The notes under the pieces are model-generated. The model made no database searches, was not told the origin of the DNA, and saw only the letters and a program-made list of their open reading frames with translations. Shown here one piece after another: positions 9,759-18,090 of a stretch of DNA of 64,000 nucleotides. Position numbers and translations under genes: made by a program. Within the stretch, counting starts at the first letter, position 1. Each line of letters begins with the position of its first letter. Source of the stretch: Microbacterium hydrocarbonoxydans (lineage in GTDB: Bacteria > Actinomycetota > Actinomycetes > Actinomycetales > Microbacteriaceae); contig NZ_LR882982.1 of assembly GCF_904831005.1 (NCBI RefSeq), positions 62,001-126,000 of the forward strand, read 5' to 3'.

Positions 9759-9780
9759 GTACAGTTGTACATTGCACTGT
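9759..9780. promoter_or_regulatory. Candidate operator A upstream of the oligopeptide importer operon
   Basis: On the minus strand it reads AGTGCAATGTACAACTGTAC. That closely resembles the motif before the GH127 gene (31301-31320) and shares the TGCAAT...GTAC core with the site before the hydroxyproline operon (20976-20990). It lies about 58-79 bp upstream of the GTG start at 9838. The GntR regulator at 23957 is the likely binder; this is inference. Confidence 0.55.
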
Positions 9781-9837
9781 CATGGGGTTCTATGGAAACC
9801 ATTCGCAATGGCGCAATCGACAGAAAGGTCTGGTCTC

Positions 9838-11538
9838 GTGACCGCATCTCAGAGGCTCCCCGCATTCATCGCCGCGGCAGCCGCATCCGCTCTGCTCGTC
9901 ACCGGCTGTTCTGCCGGAGGGGGTGAATCGAACGCCTCCCAGCCCGGCACCGACGGAACGCCTCAGTCGGGCGGCACCGTGCACATGCTGCAGAACGCCG
10001 ACTTCTCGTACCTCGACCCGTCGCGCGGGTTCGACGGCGGCGTCAACGCGTTCTACCGCCTCATCTACCGCGGCCTCACCATGCAGGCCGCGGGTGACGC
10101 CGAAGACCCGAACAAGATCGTCCCCGACCTGGCCGAGAAGCTCGGCGAGGCGTCGGAAGACGGCCTGACGTGGACCTACACGCTCAAGGACGACATCTTC
10201 TTCGACGACGGCACCCCCATCACCTCCGAGGCCATGAAGTTCGGCATCTCTCGCTCGTGGGACCCTCAGGTCGGCATCGGCTCGCCCTACCTGCGTCAGG
10301 TGATCGACGCTCCCGCCGACTACCAGGGCCCCTACGTCTCGGGTGACCTGCCCACGATCGAGACGCCCGACGACAAGACGATCGTCTTCCACCTGAAGAA
10401 GCCGTTCCCCGAGTTCGACAACGTGCTGGCGCAGCCCAATGCCGTGCCGTTCCCCGAGGGCACGGGCGCCGGCGACGAGTTCATCAAAGACGTGATCGCC
10501 TCGGGCCCCTACACGCTCGCCGAGTACACCCCGGGCAGCTCGATCGTGCTCGAGCGCAACGAGTACTGGGACGACTCGACGGATGACGTGCGCAAGGCCT
10601 ACCCCGACAGCTGGGAGTTCGAGATCGGCATCGATGCTGCCACGATCGACGAGCGCATGATCGCCGGTCAGAGCGACGACCAGAACGCGATCTCGGGCAC
10701 CGTCAGCGCGGCCACCCTGCCGCGTCTGCAGACCCCGCAGCTCAAGGATCGCGCGATCACGGCGGATGCCTTCTGCACGACCTACATGTCGATGAACACC
10801 ACCAAGGCGCCGTTCGACGACGCCAAGGTGCGCGACGCGATCAACTGGGCCATCGACCGCTCGGCCCTGGTCAACGCCTCGGGCGGCACGCAGCTGGCCG
10901 ATCCGGCGTACACGATCATCCCGCCGGTGGTCTCGAGCTTCAAGGACTTCAACCTGTGGGAGTCCGAGGGAGACAAGGGTGACACTGAGAAGGCTCAGGA
11001 GCTGCTCGACGAGGCAGGTCTCTCCGACGGCTTCGAGTTCACGCTCGACATCCGCTCGCAGCCGCTCATGCAGGGCCAGGCCGAGGCGATTCAGCAGGCT
11101 CTCGAGCCGCTCGGCGTCACGGTCAACCTCAACGTGATCGACACCTCGATCTACTACGAGACGATCGGCACCCCCTCGCAGCAGCACGACGCGGCCATCA
11201 CCGGATGGTGCCCCGACTGGGCCTCGAGCGCCAGCACGATCATCCCGCCGCTGTTCGACGGTCGGAACATCTTCGAGAAGGGCAACTCCAACCTCGCCCA
11301 GATCAACGACCCGGCCATCAACGACCGCATCGACGAGATCACCGCGATGACCGACGTCGACGAGGCGAAGACCGCGTGGGGCGACCTCGACGAGCAGATC
11401 ATGGGCCTCTCGCCCATCGCGCCGCTCGTGTTCAGCAAGGGCATCTTCCTGCCGGGTGAGAACATCGCCGGCTACTACCCGAGCACCAACCTGACGGACC
11501 TGACGATCATCGGTCTCAAGGACCCCTCGAAGGGCTGA
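9838..11538 (+). CDS. Oligopeptide ABC transporter substrate-binding lipoprotein (family 5)
   Basis: 566 aa from GTG at 9838. This start was preferred because AGAAAGG lies nine bases upstream and it leads straight into a lipoprotein signal peptide ('RLPAFIAAAAASALLVTGC'). Longer in-frame starts put odd residues before the signal. The mature protein has the OppA/DppA family layout: 'GGTVHMLQNADFSYLDPSRGF', 'LAEKLGEASEDGLTWTYTLKDDIFFDDGTPI', 'ASGPYTLAEYTPGSSIVLERNEYW'. It binds peptides outside the membrane and delivers them to the permeases encoded next. First gene of an eight-gene operon ending in a glycosidase, which points to glycosylated or proline-rich peptides as ligands. Confidence 0.92.
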   Translation: MTASQRLPAFIAAAAASALLVTGCSAGGGESNASQPGTDGTPQSGGTVHMLQNADFSYLDPSRGFDGGVNAFYRLIYRGLTMQAAGDAEDPNKIVPDLAEKLGEASEDGLTWTYTLKDDIFFDDGTPITSEAMKFGISRSWDPQVGIGSPYLRQVIDAPADYQGPYVSGDLPTIETPDDKTIVFHLKKPFPEFDNVLAQPNAVPFPEGTGAGDEFIKDVIASGPYTLAEYTPGSSIVLERNEYWDDSTDDVRKAYPDSWEFEIGIDAATIDERMIAGQSDDQNAISGTVSAATLPRLQTPQLKDRAITADAFCTTYMSMNTTKAPFDDAKVRDAINWAIDRSALVNASGGTQLADPAYTIIPPVVSSFKDFNLWESEGDKGDTEKAQELLDEAGLSDGFEFTLDIRSQPLMQGQAEAIQQALEPLGVTVNLNVIDTSIYYETIGTPSQQHDAAITGWCPDWASSASTIIPPLFDGRNIFEKGNSNLAQINDPAINDRIDEITAMTDVDEAKTAWGDLDEQIMGLSPIAPLVFSKGIFLPGENIAGYYPSTNLTDLTIIGLKDPSKG

Positions 11539-11540
11539 GC

Positions 11541-12515
11541 ATGACCTTCAGCTCGACATCGCTCGAGTCCGAAGCCACGCCGGCGGGTGACTCCAGTCTC
11601 GAAACGACACTGGAGTCACCCCCGGCCTCTGGCCGGCGGCTACTTCGCGCGTTCCTGACCGACTGGGGAGCCATGCTCTCCAGCGCCTACATCCTGCTCA
11701 TCATCCTGATGGCGATCTTCGCGCCGCTGCTGACGATGCTGAGCGGATGGGGCCCCTACCAGTTCGACCAGTCGGCCATCGACCCGAACCTCGGCGCGAT
11801 CCCGATCGGACCCTTCGGCGGCATCAGCGCCGAGCACTGGTTCGGCGTCGAGCCCGGCAGCGGCCGCGACATCTTCGCCCGCATCGCCTACGGTGCCCGC
11901 GTCTCGATGACGGTCGCCCTCTCGGCGACACTGCTCACCACGGTGATCGGCGTCGTGATGGGCCTGCTCGCCGGCTACTTCGGCGGACTCATCGACCTCG
12001 TGATCTCGCGCGTCATGGAGTTCCTGATGGCGTTCCCCGCCCTCATCTTCATGATCGCGATCCTCTCGGCGCTTCCCGCCGACAACCGCGTCTTCCTGCT
12101 CGTGGTCGTGATCTCGCTGTTCGGCTGGCCCTATCTCGCCCGCATCGTGCGCTCACAGACGCTCTCGCTCAAGGAGCGCGAGTTCGTCGAGGCCGCCAAG
12201 GCATCCGGAGCGACCAGCGTGCGCATCATCTTCCGCGAGATCCTGCCCAACCTGCAGTCCACCATCATCGTCATGGCGACCCTCGCGGTGCCCGGCTACA
12301 TCGGCACCGAGGCGGGACTCTCGTTCCTCGGCGTCGGCGTGGTTCCGCCGACTCCCAGCTGGGGTCAGATGATCGCCGCCGCGACCCCCTGGTACGCGGT
12401 CGACCCGATGTACTTCGTGATCCCCGGTGCGTTCCTCTTCCTCCTGGTGCTGTCGTTCACGACCCTGGGTGACCGCATCCGCACCATCGCCACCAGTGGG
12501 GAGGCCCGCTCATGA
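11541..12515 (+). CDS. Oligopeptide ABC transporter permease, OppC/DppC type
   Basis: 324 aa, starting two bases after the binding-protein stop. It has a hydrophilic N-terminus of about 35 residues, then a first membrane helix ('AYILLIILMAIFAPLL'). The conserved OppC periplasmic block 'HWFGVEPGSGRDIFARIAYGARVSM' follows, then five further helices with the EAA loop 'FVEAAKASGATSVRIIFREI'. It pairs with the OppB-type permease encoded next. The gene order here (permease C before B) is the reverse of the common opp order. Confidence 0.92.
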   Translation: MTFSSTSLESEATPAGDSSLETTLESPPASGRRLLRAFLTDWGAMLSSAYILLIILMAIFAPLLTMLSGWGPYQFDQSAIDPNLGAIPIGPFGGISAEHWFGVEPGSGRDIFARIAYGARVSMTVALSATLLTTVIGVVMGLLAGYFGGLIDLVISRVMEFLMAFPALIFMIAILSALPADNRVFLLVVVISLFGWPYLARIVRSQTLSLKEREFVEAAKASGATSVRIIFREILPNLQSTIIVMATLAVPGYIGTEAGLSFLGVGVVPPTPSWGQMIAAATPWYAVDPMYFVIPGAFLFLLVLSFTTLGDRIRTIATSGEARS

Positions 12516-13510
12516 TCCGCATCGTCGGCTCACGTCTGCTCGGCATGCTCGTCGTGCTGTTCCTGGTGACGCTGTTCACCTATGCGATCTTCTTCCTGCT
12601 CTCGGCAGACCCCGCCGTGCAGATCTGCGGCAAGAACTGCACGCCCGAGCGCATCGAGCAGATCCGCCTCAACCTCGGCCTCGACCAGCCGTTCTGGACC
12701 CAGTTCTGGGGCTACGTCGGCGGCCTGTTCACCGGCCGCACCTTCACGGTCGCGGGTGCCGCGGTCGACTGCGCCGCCCCGTGCCTGGGCTACTCGTTCC
12801 AGACCAGCCAGCTCGTCGGCGACATGATCGTGCAGCGACTGCCCATCACCGCGACCATCGCGATCGGCGCGGCGATTCTCTGGCTGCTCGGCGGCGTGGT
12901 CGCCGGTGTGCTCAGCGCGGTCAAGGAGGGCAAGTTCCTCGATCGCTTCTTCGCGGGGCTCACTCTCGGTTCGATGTCGATCCCGAACTACGTGCTCGCG
13001 CTGGCGCTGCAGTTCATCTTCGTGGTGGCGCTCGGCTGGCTGCCGTTCCCGCAGGCCGTGAAGTTCTCGGACGATCCGGTGCAGTGGTTCCTCAACTTCA
13101 TCCTCCCGTGGATCGTCTTGGCGGTCGGCTACGCGGCGGTCTACACGCGCCTCACCCGCGCCAACGTGATCGACACCCTGCAGGAGAACTTCGTGCGCAC
13201 CGCGCGGGCGAAGGGTCTGCAACCCGGACTCGTCTGGCGTCGCCACGCGCTGCGCCCGGCGCTGACCCCCATCGTCACGATCTTCGGAATGGACGTCGCG
13301 GGCCTGCTCGGCGGCGCCGTGATCACCGAGACCGTGTTCGGCCTGAACGGCGTCGGCAAGCTCACCGCCGACTCGATCACCGCCAACGACCAGCCCGTCA
13401 TCATGGCCGTCACCCTGCTGTCGGCGTTCTTCGTGATCATCGGCAACATGGTGGTCGACCTGCTGTACACCGCGATAGATCCGCGCGTCAGAACGGGGGC
13501 CACCGCATGA
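12512..13510 (+). CDS. Oligopeptide ABC transporter permease, OppB/DppB type
   Basis: 332 aa, ATG overlapping the preceding stop by four bases. N-terminal helix 'LLGMLVVLFLVTLFTYAIFFLL' and the OppB block 'RIEQIRLNLGLDQPFWTQFW' identify the family. The EAA loop is 'FVRTARAKGLQPGLVWRRHAL' and the last helices contain 'TETVFGLNGVGKL'. An insert of about 35 residues between helices one and two contains four Cys residues (C39, C43 and two in 'DCAAPCLG'). If these pair outside the membrane, this is a small deviation from E. coli OppB. Confidence 0.92.
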   Translation: MIRIVGSRLLGMLVVLFLVTLFTYAIFFLLSADPAVQICGKNCTPERIEQIRLNLGLDQPFWTQFWGYVGGLFTGRTFTVAGAAVDCAAPCLGYSFQTSQLVGDMIVQRLPITATIAIGAAILWLLGGVVAGVLSAVKEGKFLDRFFAGLTLGSMSIPNYVLALALQFIFVVALGWLPFPQAVKFSDDPVQWFLNFILPWIVLAVGYAAVYTRLTRANVIDTLQENFVRTARAKGLQPGLVWRRHALRPALTPIVTIFGMDVAGLLGGAVITETVFGLNGVGKLTADSITANDQPVIMAVTLLSAFFVIIGNMVVDLLYTAIDPRVRTGATA

Positions 13511-14433
13511 GCGGCACCGAGAACAGCACGCCAGAGAACAGCACGGAGAGCAGGATGCCGGATGCGGCGCCGCTGCTGTCGGTGCGAGACCTCACCGTCT
13601 CGTTCCGCACGGCCCAGGGCCCCGTCAGCGTCGTGAAGAACCTCGAGTTCGACGTGCCGAGAGGCGGCGCGCTCGGCATCGTCGGCGAATCGGGATCGGG
13701 CAAGTCGATGACGAGCCTGGCGATCATGGGCCTGCTGCCCAAGGGCGGCACGGCCACGGGTTCGGTGACGTTCGACGGCGCCGAACTGCTCGGCATGCCC
13801 GAGCGCGAGAAGCGTCGCATCCGCGGCGACCGCATCGCGATGATCTTCCAAGACCCGTTGTCGTCGCTGAACCCCTATTACAAGGTCGGCACGCAGATCG
13901 CCGAGGCGTATCTGTCGCACCGCAGCGGAGTTTCGCGCAAGCACGCTCGGGCGGTCGCGATCGAGGCGATGGAGCGGGTGCACATCCGCGACGCCGCTCG
14001 CCGGGTCGACCACTACCCGCACCAGTTCTCGGGAGGCATGCGCCAGCGCATCATGATCGCGATGGCGCTGAGCATGGAACCCGACCTGATCATCGCCGAC
14101 GAGCCGACCACCGCGCTCGACGTCACGGTGCAGGCGCAGATCCTCGACCTGCTCGACGAGATCCGCGGCGAGACCGGTGCGGGCCTCATTCTCATCACCC
14201 ACGACCTCGCGGTCGTGAGCGAGGTCACCGATCAGATCGTCGTGATGCGCGCGGGCGAGACCGTCGAGCGCGGCGACGTCGAGCAGGTCTTCAGCGACCC
14301 CCAGGCCGACTACACCCGCCGCCTGCTCGACGCGGTGCCGCGCATCGACGACGAGATCGGCGTGCTGCGCACGACCGAGATCACGGTGCCGGATCACAGA
14401 GCAGCCCCGAACGACGGGAGGAGCGCACGATGA
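13507..14433 (+). CDS. Oligopeptide ABC transporter ATP-binding protein, OppD/DppD type
   Basis: 308 aa. ATG at 13507 overlaps the permease stop by four bases. Walker A 'GESGSGKS' (60-67), Q-loop 'FQDPLSSLNPYYKVG' and signature 'FSGGMRQR' are intact, as are Walker B 'LIIADEP' and 'ITHDLAVV'. The C-terminal 'YTRRLLDAVPRID' is the peptide-importer-specific tail. It energises uptake together with the OppF-type ATPase encoded next. Confidence 0.93.
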   Translation: MSGTENSTPENSTESRMPDAAPLLSVRDLTVSFRTAQGPVSVVKNLEFDVPRGGALGIVGESGSGKSMTSLAIMGLLPKGGTATGSVTFDGAELLGMPEREKRRIRGDRIAMIFQDPLSSLNPYYKVGTQIAEAYLSHRSGVSRKHARAVAIEAMERVHIRDAARRVDHYPHQFSGGMRQRIMIAMALSMEPDLIIADEPTTALDVTVQAQILDLLDEIRGETGAGLILITHDLAVVSEVTDQIVVMRAGETVERGDVEQVFSDPQADYTRRLLDAVPRIDDEIGVLRTTEITVPDHRAAPNDGRSAR

Positions 14434-15335
14434 ACACCCGGACACCTCTGTTCCGCGGCACGGATCTGGTCAAGGAGTTCGCCACGGGCTCTGCCGGTCC
14501 GCTCGGAAAGTCGAAGACCTTCCGAGCCGTCGACAACGTCTCTCTCGAGGTGCACCGCGGCGAGACGCTCGCCGTGGTGGGCGAGTCGGGATCGGGCAAG
14601 TCGACCACCGCACGACTCGTCGCCCGGCTGATGGACGCCACCAGCGGAAAGCTCGAGTTCGAGGGCGCCGACGTCACCCGCGCGAAGGGCTCTGAGCTGC
14701 GCGAGTTCCGCGGCGCGGTGCAGGTGATCTTCCAAGACCCGTACTCGTCGCTGAACCCGAAGCACACGGTCGAACGCCTGGTGACGGCGCCGCTCGTGTA
14801 TCAGGGGCGCAAGATCCCGGGCGGCGCGCGCGCGTTCACGCGCGAGCTCATGGAGCGGGTGGGCCTCGACCCGATGCACTCCGAGCGCTACGCCTCGCAG
14901 TTCTCGGGCGGGCAGGCGCAGCGCATCGGCATCGCCAGGGCACTGGCGGTGCGACCCAAGCTCGTCATCTGCGACGAGGCTGTCTCGGCGCTCGACGTGT
15001 CGGTGCAGGCGCAGGTCATCAACCTGCTGCGCGACCTGCAGTCCGACGAGGGCTTCGGCTACCTCTTCATCGCGCACGACCTCGCCGTGGTGCGTCAGAT
15101 CGCCACTCGGGTGGCCGTGATGTCGCAGGGCGCGATCGTCGAGACCGGCATGCGCGACGAGATCTTCGAGCGGCCCGAGCACGAGTACACCAAGACGCTG
15201 CTGCAGGCGGTGCCGCGCATCAACCCCGAGTGGGACCGCAAGCGCAAGAAGGCCGAGGCCGCGCGAGCGGGGCAGAACCCGGATGCCGCGCCGGATGCTG
15301 TCGCTGCCGCGTCGAGCACGGAGGAGAACCGATGA
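14430..15335 (+). CDS. Oligopeptide ABC transporter ATP-binding protein, OppF/DppF type
   Basis: 301 aa, four-base overlap with the gene before it. Walker A 'GESGSGKS' (51-58), Q-loop 'FQDPYSSLNPKHTVERLV', signature 'FSGGQAQR', Walker B 'LVICDEAVSALD' and tail 'EYTKTLLQAVPRINPEW' place it in the OppF group. The last 40 residues are a charged and then Ala/Pro-rich extension of no known role. Confidence 0.93.
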   Translation: MNTRTPLFRGTDLVKEFATGSAGPLGKSKTFRAVDNVSLEVHRGETLAVVGESGSGKSTTARLVARLMDATSGKLEFEGADVTRAKGSELREFRGAVQVIFQDPYSSLNPKHTVERLVTAPLVYQGRKIPGGARAFTRELMERVGLDPMHSERYASQFSGGQAQRIGIARALAVRPKLVICDEAVSALDVSVQAQVINLLRDLQSDEGFGYLFIAHDLAVVRQIATRVAVMSQGAIVETGMRDEIFERPEHEYTKTLLQAVPRINPEWDRKRKKAEAARAGQNPDAAPDAVAAASSTEENR

Positions 15336-16636
15336 CCGCCGAGACGACCCGCACGCCGACCGCGCAGTACATGCTGCCCGGCATCCGCGTGCGTGAGTAC
15401 CGCACCACGGTGCCGCTCGACTGGAACACGCCCGACGGCGAGACCATCGAACTGTTCGTGCGCGAGCTGGTCGACCCGGCATCCGACACCGCCGAGCGCC
15501 CGCTGCTGACCTACCTGCAGGGCGGTCCGGGCGGTGCGAACCCACGCCCGCTCGGCCGAGACGGCTGGATCGACGAGGCGCTGCGCGACTACCGCGTGGT
15601 GCTCGTCGACCAGCGCGGCACCGGCCGCAGCACGCCCGTGGATGCCGAGATCGTCGCCGAGCGCGGCGATGCGGGAGGGGAGTTCCTCGCGTGCTTCCGC
15701 GCCGACTCGATCGTGCGCGACCTCGAGCACGTGCGCGCCTCTCTCTATGACGGCCGCCGCTGGGCCACTCTCGCGCAGAGCTTCGGCGGCTGGATCACCA
15801 TGACGTATCTGTCGTTCGCGCCCGAGGGTCTGACGGCGAGCTACGTGTGCGGCGGCGTGCCCGGCATGCCGCCCCGCGCGAGCGAGGTGTACCGCCGCAC
15901 GTTCGATCGCGTCGAGGCCAAGACGGCCGAGTTCTACCGCCGCTATCCCGACGACGAGGCCGCGGTCGCGCGCATCGCCGACCGGCTGGCAGCGGGTGAC
16001 GTGCGCCTGCCCGACGGAGACGCGCTGACGGTGCGCCGCTGGCAGTCGCTCGGCATCGACTTCGGCATGAAGCCCGGTTTCGAGCGCCTGCACTGGCTCG
16101 TCGAGAAGGCCTTCATCCAGAACGATCGGCTCTCGCCGGCGTTCCTGCACGATGTGATGACCCTGTCGTCGAGCGCCGGCAACCCGCTGTTCTGGACCCT
16201 GCAGGAATCGATCTACGGCGACGAGCAGAGCGGCCCGACCGCGTGGGCGGCACAGGCCGAGCGCGAGCAGCGTGCGCAGTTCGACGAGGCCCGCCGGCCG
16301 CTGCTGTTCACCGGCGAGATGGCGTTCCCCTGGATGTTCGACGAGGTGCGACTGCTGCGCGGCTTCCGCACCGCGGTCGACCAGCTCGCCGCGAAAACCG
16401 ACTGGTCGCCGCTCTACGACCGCGCAGCTCTGCAGAGCAACGAGGTGCCGGTGGCCGCGGTCGTCTACTTCGACGACATGTACGTCGACGCCGGTCTGCA
16501 GCTCGAGACGCTGAAGGGCGTCGGCAACTCGCAGTACTGGGTGACCAACGAATACGAACACGACGGGATCGGGTCAGGCCGCACACTGACGCGCCTGAGA
16601 GAACTCGTCAGAGACCGCGGAGGAGAGCGCGCATGA
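15332..16636 (+). CDS. Alpha/beta hydrolase, prolyl iminopeptidase-like (peptidase S33)
   Basis: 434 aa; ATG at 15332 overlaps the ATPase stop by four bases. The oxyanion-hole block 'QGGPGG' (63-68), 'VDQRGTGRS' (about 92-100) and nucleophile elbow 'AQSFGG' with Ser150 are typical of S33 proline iminopeptidases, which remove an N-terminal Pro from peptides. Its length suits the longer actinobacterial members. No signal peptide, so it works on imported peptides in the cytoplasm. Its place between an Opp importer and an Xaa-Pro aminopeptidase suggests it releases Pro or hydroxyproline from collagen- or extensin-like peptides (inferred). Confidence 0.85.
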   Translation: MTAETTRTPTAQYMLPGIRVREYRTTVPLDWNTPDGETIELFVRELVDPASDTAERPLLTYLQGGPGGANPRPLGRDGWIDEALRDYRVVLVDQRGTGRSTPVDAEIVAERGDAGGEFLACFRADSIVRDLEHVRASLYDGRRWATLAQSFGGWITMTYLSFAPEGLTASYVCGGVPGMPPRASEVYRRTFDRVEAKTAEFYRRYPDDEAAVARIADRLAAGDVRLPDGDALTVRRWQSLGIDFGMKPGFERLHWLVEKAFIQNDRLSPAFLHDVMTLSSSAGNPLFWTLQESIYGDEQSGPTAWAAQAEREQRAQFDEARRPLLFTGEMAFPWMFDEVRLLRGFRTAVDQLAAKTDWSPLYDRAALQSNEVPVAAVVYFDDMYVDAGLQLETLKGVGNSQYWVTNEYEHDGIGSGRTLTRLRELVRDRGGERA

Positions 16637-18090
16637 GCGACACGACCACCGGGGCACGCCCGCCCTATGCAGGAACCCGCTACCCCAGGCTGGCGCAGAT
16701 CCCCGCCTTCCGCGACTTCATCGCGCAGGGCTGGGACGACGTGCCCACCCGCCCCGACCTGCCGGCCGGCACCGCGCAGGCCGCCGCCGCGCACCGCGAG
16801 CGACTGAGCGCAGCGATGCCCGGTCAGACGCTGGTGCTGAGCTCGGGCATCGCCCCGGTGCGCAACGACGACTCGTCGTACGGGTTCCGCGCCGACAGCA
16901 GCTTCGTGTGGGCGACCGGATGCCAGACCGAAGATGCCACGCTCGTGATGTGGGCGCGCCCCGGCGGCCACGACGCCGTGCTCTACATGCCGGCTCCCTT
17001 CCGTCCCGGTGACGACGGCTTCTTCAGCAACGCGCTGCACGGCGAACTGTGGGTCGGTCCCTCGGCCGGCCTCGCGGAATGGGCCGACGAGCTGCAGGTC
17101 GCAGTCGAGCCGATCGAGGCCTTGCCCGCCCGTGCCGCCGATCTGCGCGGTGCGCTCGCCGCCCGTTCGGCCGCCGCGCTCGCCGCGGCGCACGACCTCG
17201 AGATCTCTGCCGACCTCGAGCGCACGCTGTCGCGCCTGCGCATGATCAAGGACGAGTGGGAGATCGGTCAGCTGCGGCTGGCGATCGACGCGACCGTCTC
17301 GGGCTTCGCCGCCGTGGCCGCCGAGATCCCGCGCGCCATCTCCGACGGCCTGGGCGAGCGCTGGCTGCAGGGCACGTTCGATCGCCATGCCCGCACGCAC
17401 GGCAACGGACCCGGGTACTCGACGATCGTCGGCTCGGGCTCGCACGCGCCGATCCTGCACTGGGTGCGTTGCGACGGCCCGATCCACCCCGACCAGGCGC
17501 TGCTGCTCGACATGGGCGTCGAAGCGCGCTCGCTCTACACCGCCGACGTCACGCGCACGGTGCCCGCCGAGGGCACGTTCAGCGCGGCGCAGCGCGAGGT
17601 GCACGACCTGGTCGAGAAGGCGCACCGCGCGGGGCTCGCGCAGATCCGCCCCGGCACCGCCTACCTCGACTTCCACTTCGCGTCGATGCAGGTCGTCGCG
17701 CAGGGGCTGCACGACTGGGGGCTGTTGCCGGTGTCGGTCGACGAGGCGCTGTCGCCCGAGGGGCAGCAGCACCGCCGGTACCTGGCATGCGGCATCGGAC
17801 ACCACCTCGGCCTCGACGTGCACGACTGCAGTCAGGCGCACTACGAGGACTACATGGGTGCCGACCTCGAGCCGGGCGTCGTGATGACGGTCGAGCCGGG
17901 CCTCTACTTCCACGCCCACGACCTCACCCTGCCGCCCGAGCTGCGCGGCATCGGCGTGCGACTCGAAGACGACATCCTCGTCACCCCCACCGGCTCCGAG
18001 GTGCTCTCCGACGCGCTCCCCATCGACGCCGCGGGCATCGAGGAGTGGACCCGGCGGCAGTGGGCAGCGACACAGAGTGAGGCACGATGA
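16633..18090 (+). CDS. Xaa-Pro aminopeptidase (M24B, PepP-like)
   Basis: 485 aa, ATG at 16633 with four-base overlap. Residues about 40-180 form the aminopeptidase P N-terminal domain ('RNDDSSYGFRADSSFVWATG'). The pita-bread domain follows, with all five metal ligands visible: D293 ('LLDMGVE'), D305 ('YTADVTRT'), H390 ('GHHLGLDVHD'), E421 ('TVEPGLY') and E445 ('RLEDDILVT'). Such enzymes use two Mn ions to cut the bond before a Pro in second position, and some accept hydroxyproline. Cytoplasmic. Paired with the iminopeptidase upstream it would shorten Pro/Hyp-rich peptides from the N-terminus. Confidence 0.92.
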   Translation: MSDTTTGARPPYAGTRYPRLAQIPAFRDFIAQGWDDVPTRPDLPAGTAQAAAAHRERLSAAMPGQTLVLSSGIAPVRNDDSSYGFRADSSFVWATGCQTEDATLVMWARPGGHDAVLYMPAPFRPGDDGFFSNALHGELWVGPSAGLAEWADELQVAVEPIEALPARAADLRGALAARSAAALAAAHDLEISADLERTLSRLRMIKDEWEIGQLRLAIDATVSGFAAVAAEIPRAISDGLGERWLQGTFDRHARTHGNGPGYSTIVGSGSHAPILHWVRCDGPIHPDQALLLDMGVEARSLYTADVTRTVPAEGTFSAAQREVHDLVEKAHRAGLAQIRPGTAYLDFHFASMQVVAQGLHDWGLLPVSVDEALSPEGQQHRRYLACGIGHHLGLDVHDCSQAHYEDYMGADLEPGVVMTVEPGLYFHAHDLTLPPELRGIGVRLEDDILVTPTGSEVLSDALPIDAAGIEEWTRRQWAATQSEAR